Shown here: piece by piece, positions 26,502 through 34,474 of the stretch
Numbering within the stretch: position 1 is the first letter of the stretch
Layout: the number at the start of each line of letters is the position of its first letter
Origin: Prorocentrum cordatum
Lineage: Eukaryota; Sar; Dinophyceae; Prorocentrales; Prorocentraceae
NCBI GenBank assembly: GCA_963575745.1
Contig: CAUYUJ010004536.1
Coordinates: forward strand, 452,851-487,462
Direction of reading: 5' to 3'
DNA: 34,612 bases
Program-made: the position numbers and the translations under genes
The notes under the pieces: model-generated
The model's database searches: none
Seen by the model: the letters and a program-made list of their open reading frames with translations, nothing else
What the model was told of the DNA's origin: nothing

Positions 26502-26974
26502 GGCTCCATAGGGAGCTCCACCGAAGGCCCCAGTGCCCGCGCCCGCATGCGTCAGCCACACCCATTTCGGCACACCCCTCACACGCTTCGTGGCTCCATA
26601 GGGAGCTCCACCGAAGGCCCCAGTGCCCGCGCCCGCATGCGTCACCACACCCATTTCGGCACACCCCTCACACGTTTCGTGGCCCCATAGGGAGCTCCGC
26701 CGAAGGCCCCAGTGCCCGCGCCCGCATGCGTCAGCCACACCCATTTCGGCACGCCCCTCACGCGTTCCGTGGCCCCATAGGGAGCTCCGCCGAAGGTCCC
26801 AGTGGGTGTGCCCGCATGCGTCCCGCACACCCATTTCGGCACACCCCTCACACGTTTCGTGGCCCCATAGGGAGCTCCACCGAAGGCCCCAGTGGGTGTG
26901 CCCGCATGCGTCCCGCACACCCATTCCGGCACACCCCTCGTACGTTTCGTGGCCCCGTAGGGGGCTCCACCGAG
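26502..26974. repeat. 90-bp tandem array, five units plus a partial
   Basis: GGCTCCATAG or GGCCCCATAG starts units at 26502, 26592, 26681, 26771 and 26861. A partial unit, GGCCCCGTAG, starts at 26951. Four periods are exactly 90 and one is 89. The 89-bp unit loses one base at GTCACCACACC. Each unit carries GGGAGCTCC, CCGAAGGCCCCAGTG, GCATGCGT and CATTTCGGCACACCCCTCAC. Because 90 is a multiple of 3, both strands have long repetitive frames, but the 89-bp unit breaks the phase, so coding is unlikely. Confidence 0.95.
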
Positions 26975-26978
26975 AAGA

Positions 26979-27008
26979 TATTCACAATTGCAGTATTCAC
27001 AATTGCAT
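26979..27008. repeat. 15-bp perfect tandem duplication
   Basis: TATTCACAATTGCAG followed by TATTCACAATTGCAT, lying between the 90-bp array and SL RNA-like fragment 2. Confidence 0.9.
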
Positions 27009-27030
27009 CTGGTTGGGTCCTTCGCCAGGA

Positions 27031-27094
27031 TAACTTTTTGGCTCAAGGTACAAGTTGGGCTGATTCGCTCGCGCAAGCTGGATCAGCCAGTCCT
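27031..27094 (+). ncRNA. SL RNA-like fragment 2 (leader 3' half plus donor)
   Basis: TTTTGGCTCAAG (27036-27047) is followed by GTACAAGTTGGGCTGA, as in fragment 1. After TTCGCTCGCGCAAG comes CTGGATCAGCCAGTCCT (27078-27094), the block that precedes the leader in fragment 1. GGCTGAT (27058-27064) can pair with ATCAGCC (27082-27088), giving a 7-bp stem, and CTGGATCAGCCAG forms a small hairpin. Stem-loops just after the donor are typical of SL RNA introns. The upstream ACTTTTTGG is a poorer Sm match than in fragment 1. Status as an expressed RNA is unproven. Confidence 0.4.
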
Positions 27095-27095
27095 G

Positions 27096-27544
27096 AACCT
27101 TTGAGGTTGGTTCTGGCATGTTTTTGGCACAGTCTGGCGCGGGCCCGATCAGGTTTGACGCTGGTTTGTGAAAGGCGCGGGTGCCCTTCTGGGCTGCGAC
27201 GGCCTTCCTCGCAGACCGCCCACCTATCTATCTGGGGCGGGCCTTTGGGGGCCTCCCACCTTTTCCCTTCCCCCCCCCCTCACTCCCAAGCTTTTTCAAG
27301 TCCAGGAACCTTCACATTCAGTCAAGGGTAACTCTTGAAGTGAAGGGCTCGGCAACGCTCGGCCCCAACTGTGTAGCGACATCGCGGTGCTTCTTGCAAT
27401 GTGAAGCCACACGCCACCAGACGCAAGCGAGTCAAACGGAAACTTAGCTTTCGATGTCAGGGACTCTACACAACTCCCGTGGTCTATGGCAAGAGCCGTC
27501 GACCCCGCAGCTGCGCGGACAGGAGCGAGTGGCCGCTGCGGTCT
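27096..27544. other. Unassigned DNA, no gene recognised
   Basis: Unique sequence with no recognised domain on either strand. Confidence 0.45.
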
Positions 27545-27655
27545 CGGCGAGCGCGCGCGCGCCGCGGAGTGGAAGACCGAGGATCACGAGCCCGCCGCAG
27601 GCGCCGATCCTTTCGCCATACGGCCAGTGGTGATAGCAACCCCGCGGGAGGCTCT
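27545..27655. repeat. ~100-bp direct repeat, copy 1
   Basis: Contains CCGCGGAGTGGAAGACCGAG, GGATCACGAGCCCGCCGCAG, GCGCCGATCCTTTCGCCATA and CCAGTGGTGATAGCAACCCC. The same blocks are at 34475-34590 with few changes and the same orientation, about 6.9 kb away on the far side of the LINE. Read on the minus strand both copies keep an identical run of residues in one frame, but without surrounding coding. Confidence 0.9.
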
Positions 27656-27672
27656 CCGCCTCCGCCTCCGCC

Positions 27673-27719
27673 TGCTGCTCCTCCTCCTCCTCCTCCTCCT
27701 CCTCCTCCTCCTCCTCCTT
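27673..27719. repeat. (CTC)n microsatellite at the LINE 3' end
   Basis: About 14 CTC units on the plus strand, (GGA)n on the LINE's own strand, directly after the LINE 3' untranslated sequence ...CCACTGGAAAA. Confidence 0.95.
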
Positions 27720-27784
27720 TTCCAGTGGCTCTCTCCTCACCCTACCATTCCAGGAACGAAAGGGCTGACCAAAATTAAGATGAA

Positions 27785-30748
27785 TTAGTACAGCAAATTC
27801 CACCACTCTCCCCCTTTGGGGCAATCGGGGGTGAGGGGCCAGGGGGGGGAGACATGGTGACTCTTCGGCCACGGGAGTCTGCCATTGAGAATCTGGCGAC
27901 GCTGCACCACATACACTTTATCACATGGGCCCCCCAGCTTTCGGGGTTGGCCTGAAGTATAGGCCCCGCAAACCAAACAAAACACAATCGGGAGATCCGT
28001 TTCGATCACTCTGCAAACATACAGCTTGTGTGGGCGATCTAGCTGGACCTTAGCCAGCTCCTTGAGAGCTGGAGGTAATCTGGCACATCTACCTGGCGCA
28101 CGCTTCTCAGAGAAACACCTGGCGCACTGGACGCACCGCCAGCGGCAACCGTTCCAAAGCACACGGTGAGCGCGGCCATTGGAGACAATTCTCGGCTTCG
28201 GGGGTCTCGGCTCTCTGTTAAGCTTACCGAACAGCTCCTTGGCCGTCGGCAGATCAGACAGAAACTTAGCTACTGGCATCGCAACCTCATTCCAGTCTGC
28301 CTCCGCCATTTCATATTTGTAAATATTGTCTAGGACGTCGGGGTGTGAGTGAACCCCATCCTTGGCATACTCATCTGCTTTATCGTTTCCTCGCTTGTGT
28401 CGAAGAGGCACTCCTGTGAGATTTTCATCCGTCTGATGAGCCCGAACCTTCTTCAGGCGCCACTCTGGGTAGCGCCTCTGAAAAAGTACTCTCCACACCT
28501 CCGACAAAGGAGTCGAGCCAGAGGTCGCCGTGAAGCTGTTCTCCGAGCCCGAGAGCAGAGAGTTGCAGTCGACATGGATGACATACTCCTCCGGCACGTC
28601 GCCGACGGTGCTATCTAGATGCTCGAGCGCCTGCAACAGCGCATACACTTCCCCAAAGACAGCGCTCTGAGGGAGGAACCCAGGAACATTCCCAAAGGCA
28701 GCCTTGAGAAACCTTCCCTCGTCGTCGACAGCCACCACCGCCCACCCAGCCCGAGAAACAGGAAGAGTGGGCCCCTTGCAGGAGCCATCCGAATAGATAA
28801 ACTCATTCCCAGAAAAACAAAATCTGTCGCACGGTTGGTAGCCAGAGCCCACATACTTCACCTCCCCATCCCAAGCACACGGAGAGATGCCAGCAGGATT
28901 CGGGTGCCACAGGTAGCTGTACAGGGGGTCCTCGGCACCAGCCTCCAGCCCACGCTTGACCAGCTCCTCAGGCAAAAACTCAGACCTTTTCTCCTGCAAG
29001 CCTGGGCATTCAAAAAGCCTATGCCAGATCGTGTCCACGCGCCCACTCTGTTCGCTGCGGCAGAACGGGCACAGTGGAGACACCTGATATCCCCATCGAT
29101 GGAGAGTACTGGCAGTGACATACGAACGTGTAAAAACCTGGCGAACACATCGACGGTGAACTTTCGACCTCTTGTGCGATTTTCCTCTCCAGAAGGCCCT
29201 CGGAAATTCCACCCAAAGTCCCCTGTCCAGGATCTCTCTCGCACGTTCGTGGTCGCTTTCCCCTAAGTATTTGTCCATTCGTTCTGAAATCATCTGGTTA
29301 CCTAAGTCGCTCACGAAATACTTGGAGACTTGACAGTAAGGCGTGGCCGTCAGGATGAGGGGGTCCCCATTGCGCCTCGAAAAATGTCCAGGCCCCACAA
29401 CATCCCACTTCGCTTTGAGCATCCACTGGAGCATGTCCCCCACAGGTCCCCAGGCTCTGAAGTCCCAAGATCTTCTAGGGTTCGCCTCCAAGTGTCTCTG
29501 AACCAGCGGAATAATCTTAGACAGCTCACCTACCGTCAAACAGTCTCCTTGCCTGTGCTCCACCGAGGTAGTCAGCCAATATTCCTTGGCACACCTGGTG
29601 ACCGTAGCACCTGCATGACGAAGCGGATCCCTCTCAGGTTCCAGTGAAAAAGCTAAGTCGAGATCTGCTCCACAGCTCGTCAGTCCCAGGAAGCCTCCCG
29701 CCTGGGAGCGTAGCCTCCTGATCTCCAACGGATTCCACCCCACCACCTCCTCCCCGTACGTCACAGCCGGCTTGACCCCGCAAAACCAAACCTTGGCCCT
29801 GGACCGCTTGGGATTCTTCAGTGAGGCAATTGTGTAGAGCCGTCTTTTCCCTTTGCACACCCTCTCCCTCCTCTTCTGTTTGCCCTTCATCACCTTCCGA
29901 TGCTTACCTGGGGCGAAATCGACGCCCAGGTTGACAATCGACGGGTCGTAAGTTCCTGCAAACTTCTGCAGCCCTGCTTGTGCAGCGCGGACCAGAGCCA
30001 CGCTCGTGCCCGTCAAGCAGAACTTTTTGAGGGAGAAGGAGAGGTTGAAAAGGTTGGAGAGGTTATCGATAAGATAAGCCAAAGCCATGGCCATGTTCGT
30101 AACACAGCCTGAAATAGAATCATTATACTCATTCAAACCAAAATCATCAACATGAACCGTCAGTGAAGGGGTGAAGCCACGCTCGAGGTAGGCGTTAACA
30201 CTAGGGATACAGTAGCATTTGATTTCAAACGTAGCAGTACTGCTCCCCGCCACAATCCCCTGCCCAGGTTCAATAGGATCTGAAACCATCCCATCCATGC
30301 ATAAGACCCTCCTCCACCCATAAGTGTGCAGTGCGAATCTTAAAGAGTGCAGTGGGAAATTCCAGTCAATAGCCGTGCGTACAAGCTGAGGATGTTGGAC
30401 ATGTTCATAGCATTGTTTCAGATCACCCAAGAGTGATAAGACGTGCTTGTTATCTCCTACAGCTAGATCCCCACGAAGAGATTGCCTCCATACAGTATCA
30501 GCTGGGGACCTGGACGGCGCCATCGAAAATACCCCCCTGTCCTGGACACACTTCTCCCAGTTTTTGCAGTCCCGAGAATGCCACCGAGATATCATCCGAA
30601 TAATAGATTGGTAAAATCCGATAGGTCTACGCCCAGCCACAGGCTTTCGGAACAATGCAATCTGGAGTGTGCGCATCCAGGAGGGGGAAGCTCCTAGCAC
30701 CGTCATGAGACACATGACTTGTCCAATTACAGCAACTGCAGGGCGAGA
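27785..30748 (-). pseudogene. LINE ORF2, C-terminal part: reverse transcriptase and RNase H
   Basis: This part continues the endonuclease frame after the TAA at 30751-30749. The first Met is at 30715 and 976 codons follow. From that Met, reverse transcriptase motifs are Arg-Pro-Ile (30-32), motif A Gly-Asp-Leu-Lys-Gln-Cys-Tyr-Glu (97-104, catalytic Asp98), motif B Gln-Gly-x3-Gly-Ser-Ser (152-159) and motif C His-Val-Asp-Asp (188-191). Motif C has Val where most LINEs have Ala. A Cys-x2-Cys...His-x4-Cys zinc-binding motif (549-570) follows. RNase H has its acidic residues at Asp643, Glu689, Asp716 and Asp781. The tail has a cysteine cluster (861-877) and a Cys-x2-Cys-Gly motif (913-916, with Cys931). 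The frame is intact to the TAG. It lacks a leader of its own and its start codon is internal to the reverse transcriptase region, so separate translation is unlikely to yield a full enzyme. Confidence 0.88.
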
Positions 30749-32668
30749 TTAAATAGAGTAATGCCGCGGGTGAAAGCCATCAGCTGCGATGGTTGCCCTC
30801 TTGAAGCTCTTGCTTAGGGCTATCACCTCGTCAATCTCTGGGGCCTTCGGGAAGACCATGTCTTCAGGCCATTCAAACGTCTGGAAAGGATCACGTCCTG
30901 CCTCCCCCCATGCCTGAGCCCAAGATGAGACTTCTTCCTCCAACTGAGCTGTCAAGCAGGACGTGTGGCTGCCACTATCAGTGCTGACAAGGTCTTGACG
31001 GCGCGCTTCTGCTGCTGTAGTGTATGCATGAGCCCACTTGGCCCCTCCAGAGAGCGCCTCCGTGCACCAGTCCTTCCACTTCTGAGCACGGTCCTTGCGC
31101 TCTCTGGGAAGAAATCCTTCAGCATTGAAGTCTGCAAGCTGGTAGAGGGCAAAAAGAGATTCAGCGACCAGCTCTGCGCACCAAATGAATCCAGAACAAT
31201 GCAAAGGTACTAAGGCTGCCTGCAAGAGACCCATCCAGAGAGACCTTCCACCAGGATAATGATAGTTAAATATTCCTCCAGAAACCGTCGAACGATAAGT
31301 CGAAGAAACCAAATCATTAAAATACTCAACATTCAGGAGATATTTCCCATTGTGCACCAAAGAATAGAGTTCGTGAGCACGGCGAGCTAGCCAATGTAGG
31401 GCACGATAAGGGCTCTTAGTAGGGGACCTGCGGGTACATAGGAGTTCCCCAAGAGGTATTTCCACCACCTGATACTCAGAACCACCTCTCAAGCCCTCAG
31501 GGTAACACTGCAGAATGCCCTCAAGTTCGCCCCAAGCTCGGTCGCACCAGGTCCCATAGACATCATCCAGACCATTCTGAAGTTCAGCCCTCTCGGGGCC
31601 GTTCGGCAGCCTATAGCCGCCTTCCACTTCCAAAGGTTCCAGCAGGGCATCCAGACGGTCTCCGAGATCCTCGTAGACTGGGGCCTCTGGCGCAGGACCG
31701 ATTGGAAGGTCAACTGGCAGGCGTGCGTATTGGCGAAGCCGTTTCACAGTGATCTTGTCAAGGCCTTCCTTCAAAGTTAGGAAGACTGGGCGGTGCGGGA
31801 AAATGTGCTCGTCCATCTCGGTGCGAGCCGAATCTATGCAAGATAGCAGAGACTTGCCCACTAGAAAGTAATCGATGCAAGTCCCAGGCGCTGAAGCAAC
31901 ACAGGTGATCATCGGCGTCGGCACCGCCAGCTGGCCCTTGAGCTTGTGGGGCGCAAAGCCCTCCTGGAACACGTTGGGCTCAAAATTGAAATCTCCGCCT
32001 GCAACATAGGGCAAATTATTTCGCAGAATGTCCTCTCCCAGGACGCTGGCAATGTGTAAATTGATTGGGCCAAGCCCTTCTCCGCCCTTCCAATATCCAC
32101 AATAGATCGAAATCACTCCAAGCGTCCTCGAGCGAAAGAAAACCTGTAGTAGACGGTGTTCAACTAGCGGGGCCTCGCGCCCTGGCTGTTGCCAGAGATC
32201 AAGATGAGCTCGCGCCAGTATGCAAACTCCAGCGGATCGCCCCGAACGCTGCGTGGTGCAGCACGGAGCCCAAAAACTCTTCCACCCAAGCTTGCGAACA
32301 CTCTCCCTGGCCTCATTGAGACCCTGACCATGTAGTTTATGTTCTTGAACAAGTACTATGTGAGCCCCACACTCTTTGATGAAAGAGGCTGCAGTTGACC
32401 AACAGTTGCCGTTGATCGTGAGGATCTGCAGCCCCCCCTCAGCTGCCTGGCGCTGGGTGTTGCCCCCGCGACGGGGCTCTGCCTGAGCCCGCCGCGGCCT
32501 CCCCCGACGCCGTGAGCCGCCTCCTCGCCGCTGCCTCGCACTCGGGCTCCGACTCGGCTGCCCTGCGCTCAGCCAAAGGCGCGGGGGGCATCGCCTCATC
32601 AGCGACGGCAGCAGCAGCAGCAACTTCAGGCTGTCGGGCTTCAGCTTGTTCAGATTCAGCTTCTGCAC
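30749..32668 (-). CDS. LINE ORF2, N-terminal part: endonuclease and start of reverse transcriptase
   Basis: This 639-codon frame contains an exonuclease-endonuclease-phosphatase (AP-endonuclease-like) domain at residues about 80-300. Its signatures are Thr-Ile-Asn (Asn86), Gln-Glu (Glu109), Gly-Gly-Asp-Phe-Asn (Asp226, Asn228), Ile-Asp-Tyr (Asp266) and a final His292 in Pro-His-Arg-Pro, where Ser-Asp-His is more usual. It would nick the target DNA to prime reverse transcription. Residues 300-620 are a linker without known motifs. The end, Ala-Asp-Gly-Phe-His-Pro, is the start of the reverse transcriptase region and is cut by TAA at 30751-30749. The next codons in the same frame continue the domain, so this is one ORF2 with a nonsense codon. 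Residues 1-75 overlap ORF1 in another frame and are Arg-rich. The real ORF2 may begin near residue 70, by reinitiation or a +1 frameshift. Confidence 0.88.
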   Translation of the reverse strand: MQKLNLNKLKPDSLKLLLLLPSLMRRCPPRLWLSAGQPSRSPSARQRRGGGSRRRGRPRRAQAEPRRGGNTQRQAAEGGLQILTINGNCWSTAASFIKECGAHIVLVQEHKLHGQGLNEARESVRKLGWKSFWAPCCTTQRSGRSAGVCILARAHLDLWQQPGREAPLVEHRLLQVFFRSRTLGVISIYCGYWKGGEGLGPINLHIASVLGEDILRNNLPYVAGGDFNFEPNVFQEGFAPHKLKGQLAVPTPMITCVASAPGTCIDYFLVGKSLLSCIDSARTEMDEHIFPHRPVFLTLKEGLDKITVKRLRQYARLPVDLPIGPAPEAPVYEDLGDRLDALLEPLEVEGGYRLPNGPERAELQNGLDDVYGTWCDRAWGELEGILQCYPEGLRGGSEYQVVEIPLGELLCTRRSPTKSPYRALHWLARRAHELYSLVHNGKYLLNVEYFNDLVSSTYRSTVSGGIFNYHYPGGRSLWMGLLQAALVPLHCSGFIWCAELVAESLFALYQLADFNAEGFLPRERKDRAQKWKDWCTEALSGGAKWAHAYTTAAEARRQDLVSTDSGSHTSCLTAQLEEEVSSWAQAWGEAGRDPFQTFEWPEDMVFPKAPEIDEVIALSKSFKRATIAADGFHPRHYSI

Positions 32669-33566
32669 GCTCTTCTCTGGGAGCCTCGAACATGCCCCCA
32701 GCTGAGCGCACCTGAGCTGCGAAGATACCCATCTGCGCGGTCAGCCCCTCAAGCAGGTCGGGCTGGAGCTGCTGGCTCATGTAGTGCATCCCCTGCAGGA
32801 AGGCCTGCGCGTCCAGCTTGCCCTTGCCCTTCCCCTTGTTCAAGAAACTGAAGGCCTCGCCTAGCTGCTCCTGGTACTCGTAGGGGTGCTCCAGGCCTGG
32901 CGGGAGGCTGTACGGGTCCGAGAGGGGCTCGCGCATCAGGTTGTATACTCGTAGTTCTAGTTCGGTCTTGTGGGTGCGGGCAACCTCTAGGTCCGCCCTG
33001 AGCAGCGCCTGTTTGACCTCTAAGTCGGCCAGTGCCTGCTCCTGCTGATCCACATATTCAGATTGCTTTTCCAATTGAGCCTGAGCCTTCATTAGTCTAC
33101 TCAGGGCTGCCTGAGTGAGCTGACTCTCAGACTTCTCAGAATCGCGTTCCTCCCGCAGCTTCTTCAAAACAACTTCCTGAGAGGCGATGGCCTCCTCGCA
33201 GCTGCGCTTGGACTCCAAGGACTCAGAATTTGTCTCGAGCGACTTCAGCATGTCCAGGGATTGTTGAAGCCGAATGATCTGAGGACCCACTTTCTGCTTG
33301 GAGCTGGAAGCCGACGACTCTGACTTATCCTTACCCTTCTTCTTCGGTGGCACAGGCTGCTGGTCGTCACCTGAGGATTCCCAGTGTGAGCCACATTGCC
33401 AGCACCACGCATGCCGTAGATTAACACTTGCCGTGCAAACACAGCACGTCCATGAGAAAGCAGCGGCTGTCTGCTTGGGCGATGGGGCTGAGCGGCTGCC
33501 TGGGTCCGAGCCCTTGCCCTTTCCCTTGCTCTTGCCCTTGCCCTTCCCGTCGCCACGACCTCCCAT
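32439..33566 (-). CDS. LINE ORF1: zinc-finger, coiled-coil RNA-binding protein
   Basis: This is a 375-codon frame. Residues 1-20 are Lys-Gly repeats, a basic tail likely to bind nucleic acid. Residues 39-58 form a RanBP2-type-like zinc finger, Trp39 with Cys41, Cys44, Cys55 and Cys58 (Cys-x2-Cys-x10-Cys-x2-Cys). Residues about 95-215 are Glu/Lys/Gln/Leu-rich with heptad-like spacing, a probable coiled coil for oligomerisation. Residues 215-260 hold a Pro-Tyr-rich linker and a second Lys-Gly run. The C-terminus is Ala/Glu-rich and then Arg-rich. It lies upstream of ORF2, overlaps it by 230 nt in another frame, and is 130 nt from the leader-like 5' terminus. The start is the first ATG after that leader. 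By position it is the ORF1/gag-like partner that packages the element RNA. It lacks the CCHC knuckles common in ORF1 proteins of other LINEs, so function is inferred. Confidence 0.8.
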   Translation of the reverse strand: MGGRGDGKGKGKSKGKGKGSDPGSRSAPSPKQTAAAFSWTCCVCTASVNLRHAWCWQCGSHWESSGDDQQPVPPKKKGKDKSESSASSSKQKVGPQIIRLQQSLDMLKSLETNSESLESKRSCEEAIASQEVVLKKLREERDSEKSESQLTQAALSRLMKAQAQLEKQSEYVDQQEQALADLEVKQALLRADLEVARTHKTELELRVYNLMREPLSDPYSLPPGLEHPYEYQEQLGEAFSFLNKGKGKGKLDAQAFLQGMHYMSQQLQPDLLEGLTAQMGIFAAQVRSAGGMFEAPREERAEAESEQAEARQPEVAAAAAVADEAMPPAPLAERRAAESEPECEAAARRRLTASGEAAAGSGRAPSRGQHPAPGS

Positions 33567-33696
33567 TCCTCAAACAGGAGTGTTCGATACACGCCCACGG
33601 CCCAGCTGTGGCCCTGGTCAGTGGTGTGGGCGTGATGCTGCAAACAGGCGCTGTGCCGCTCGAGCCCTGACCCCCTCCGAGGGGAGGAGAGATGGC

Positions 33697-33715
33697 CTTG
33701 AGCCAGGGCTACGGA
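33697..33715 (-). other. Relict spliced leader at LINE 5' end
   Basis: On the minus strand the sequence is TCCGTAGCCCTGGCTCAAG. The first nine and last nine bases equal the start and end of the 22-nt DinoSL, with the central ATTT replaced by C. It lies 130 nt before the ORF1 start codon, immediately inside a GGA microsatellite, exactly where the 5' end of a reverse-transcribed trans-spliced mRNA should be. The missing bases are part of the Sm-binding core, which an inserted copy does not need. Confidence 0.8.
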
Positions 33716-33780
33716 GTCTCCTCCTCCTCCTCCTCCTCCTCCTCCTCCTCCTCCTCCTCCTCCTCTTCCTCCTCCTAAGA
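33716..33780. repeat. (CTC)n microsatellite at the LINE 5' end
   Basis: CTC units on the plus strand, (GGA)n on the LINE strand, running directly up to the leader-like terminus. Same repeat and same strand as at the LINE 3' end. Confidence 0.95.
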
Positions 33781-33945
33781 TCAACAGTGGGGATCATAAG
33801 GCAGGCGTTGCTGATTCCCTACCTAGGCTCTGCCTAGAAGGGTTCTTGCTCTCTTGGCTTAAAGGGCCGGGCAGTGGGAACTGGCCCAGGCGGTTCCCCC
33901 AGTATCCGCCCCGCGGTTCCCCCAGCTGCGCCCCCTTAGCTTAGC
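33780..33945. other. Short unassigned DNA
   Basis: Contains CCTAGGCTCTGCCTAGAAGG and a duplicated GCGGTTCCCCCAG (about 33890 and 33912). No gene recognised. Confidence 0.5.
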
Positions 33946-34275
33946 TTTGCTTATCTCATCGTAGCTTAGCCGAGCTTAGCTTAGCTTAGCTTAGCTTAAC
34001 CTAGCTTAGCCTAGCGTAGTTTAGCTTAGCTTAGCTTAGCATAACCTAGCTTAGCTCAGCTTAGTTTAGCGCAGCAGTACCATAGCATATCATAGCATAG
34101 CATATCATATTATGCCATATTAAAGCATAGCATGGCGCAGCATAACATAGCATTTCATATCATAGCATAGCGCAGTATATCATATTATAGCAGAGCTTAG
34201 CTTAGCATAGCACAGCGCAGCATATCATAGCATAGCATAGCACAGCAGAGCATAGCGGAGCAGAGCAGAGCATAG
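33946..34275. repeat. Pentanucleotide arrays (TTAGC)n then (CATAG)n
   Basis: GCTTA units dominate 33946-34070. From 34078 the unit changes to CATAG with CATAT, CACAG and CAGAG variants. The change of unit with an unchanged 5-bp period suggests descent from one array. Confidence 0.92.
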
Positions 34276-34345
34276 CTGTTGATGTTGATGTAGATGCAGG
34301 TGTAGATGTTCATGTAGCTGTAGGTGTAGATGTAGATGTTGCTTT
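34276..34345. repeat. Hexanucleotide repeat (GTAGAT)n, degenerate
   Basis: GTTGAT, GTAGAT, GTAGCT and GTAGGT hexamers run directly after the pentanucleotide array. Confidence 0.85.
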
Positions 34346-34474
34346 CCTAGATGCTCCAACTCCTAGGTAGGGCCGCACTGGGATAATTTGTTTTGTAGCC
34401 CCCCCCCCTGGGCGCGCCCAGGGAGGCCGCGCGGGCCCCACGGGCTTGGCTCCGCCATAGGCCCCGCCCCCGCG

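Larger units (their letters stand above)
27719..33715 (-). mobile_element. LINE-type non-LTR retrotransposon, nearly full length
   Basis: About 6.0 kb on the minus strand. In order it carries a leader-like 5' terminus (33715-33697), a 130-nt 5' untranslated region, ORF1 (33566-32439), ORF2 (to 27785, split by one stop) and a ~60-nt 3' untranslated region. There is no LTR, no integrase and no poly(A) tail. The domain order of endonuclease, reverse transcriptase, zinc-binding motif and RNase H is that of RNase H-bearing LINEs. Outside both ends the element's strand reads (GGA)n, so it either inserted into a GGA microsatellite or ends in one. The 5' boundary rests on the leader match. The 3' boundary is uncertain by several bases because the microsatellite hides any duplication. 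One stop and one frame offset in about 5.9 kb imply fairly recent insertion. Confidence 0.88.
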
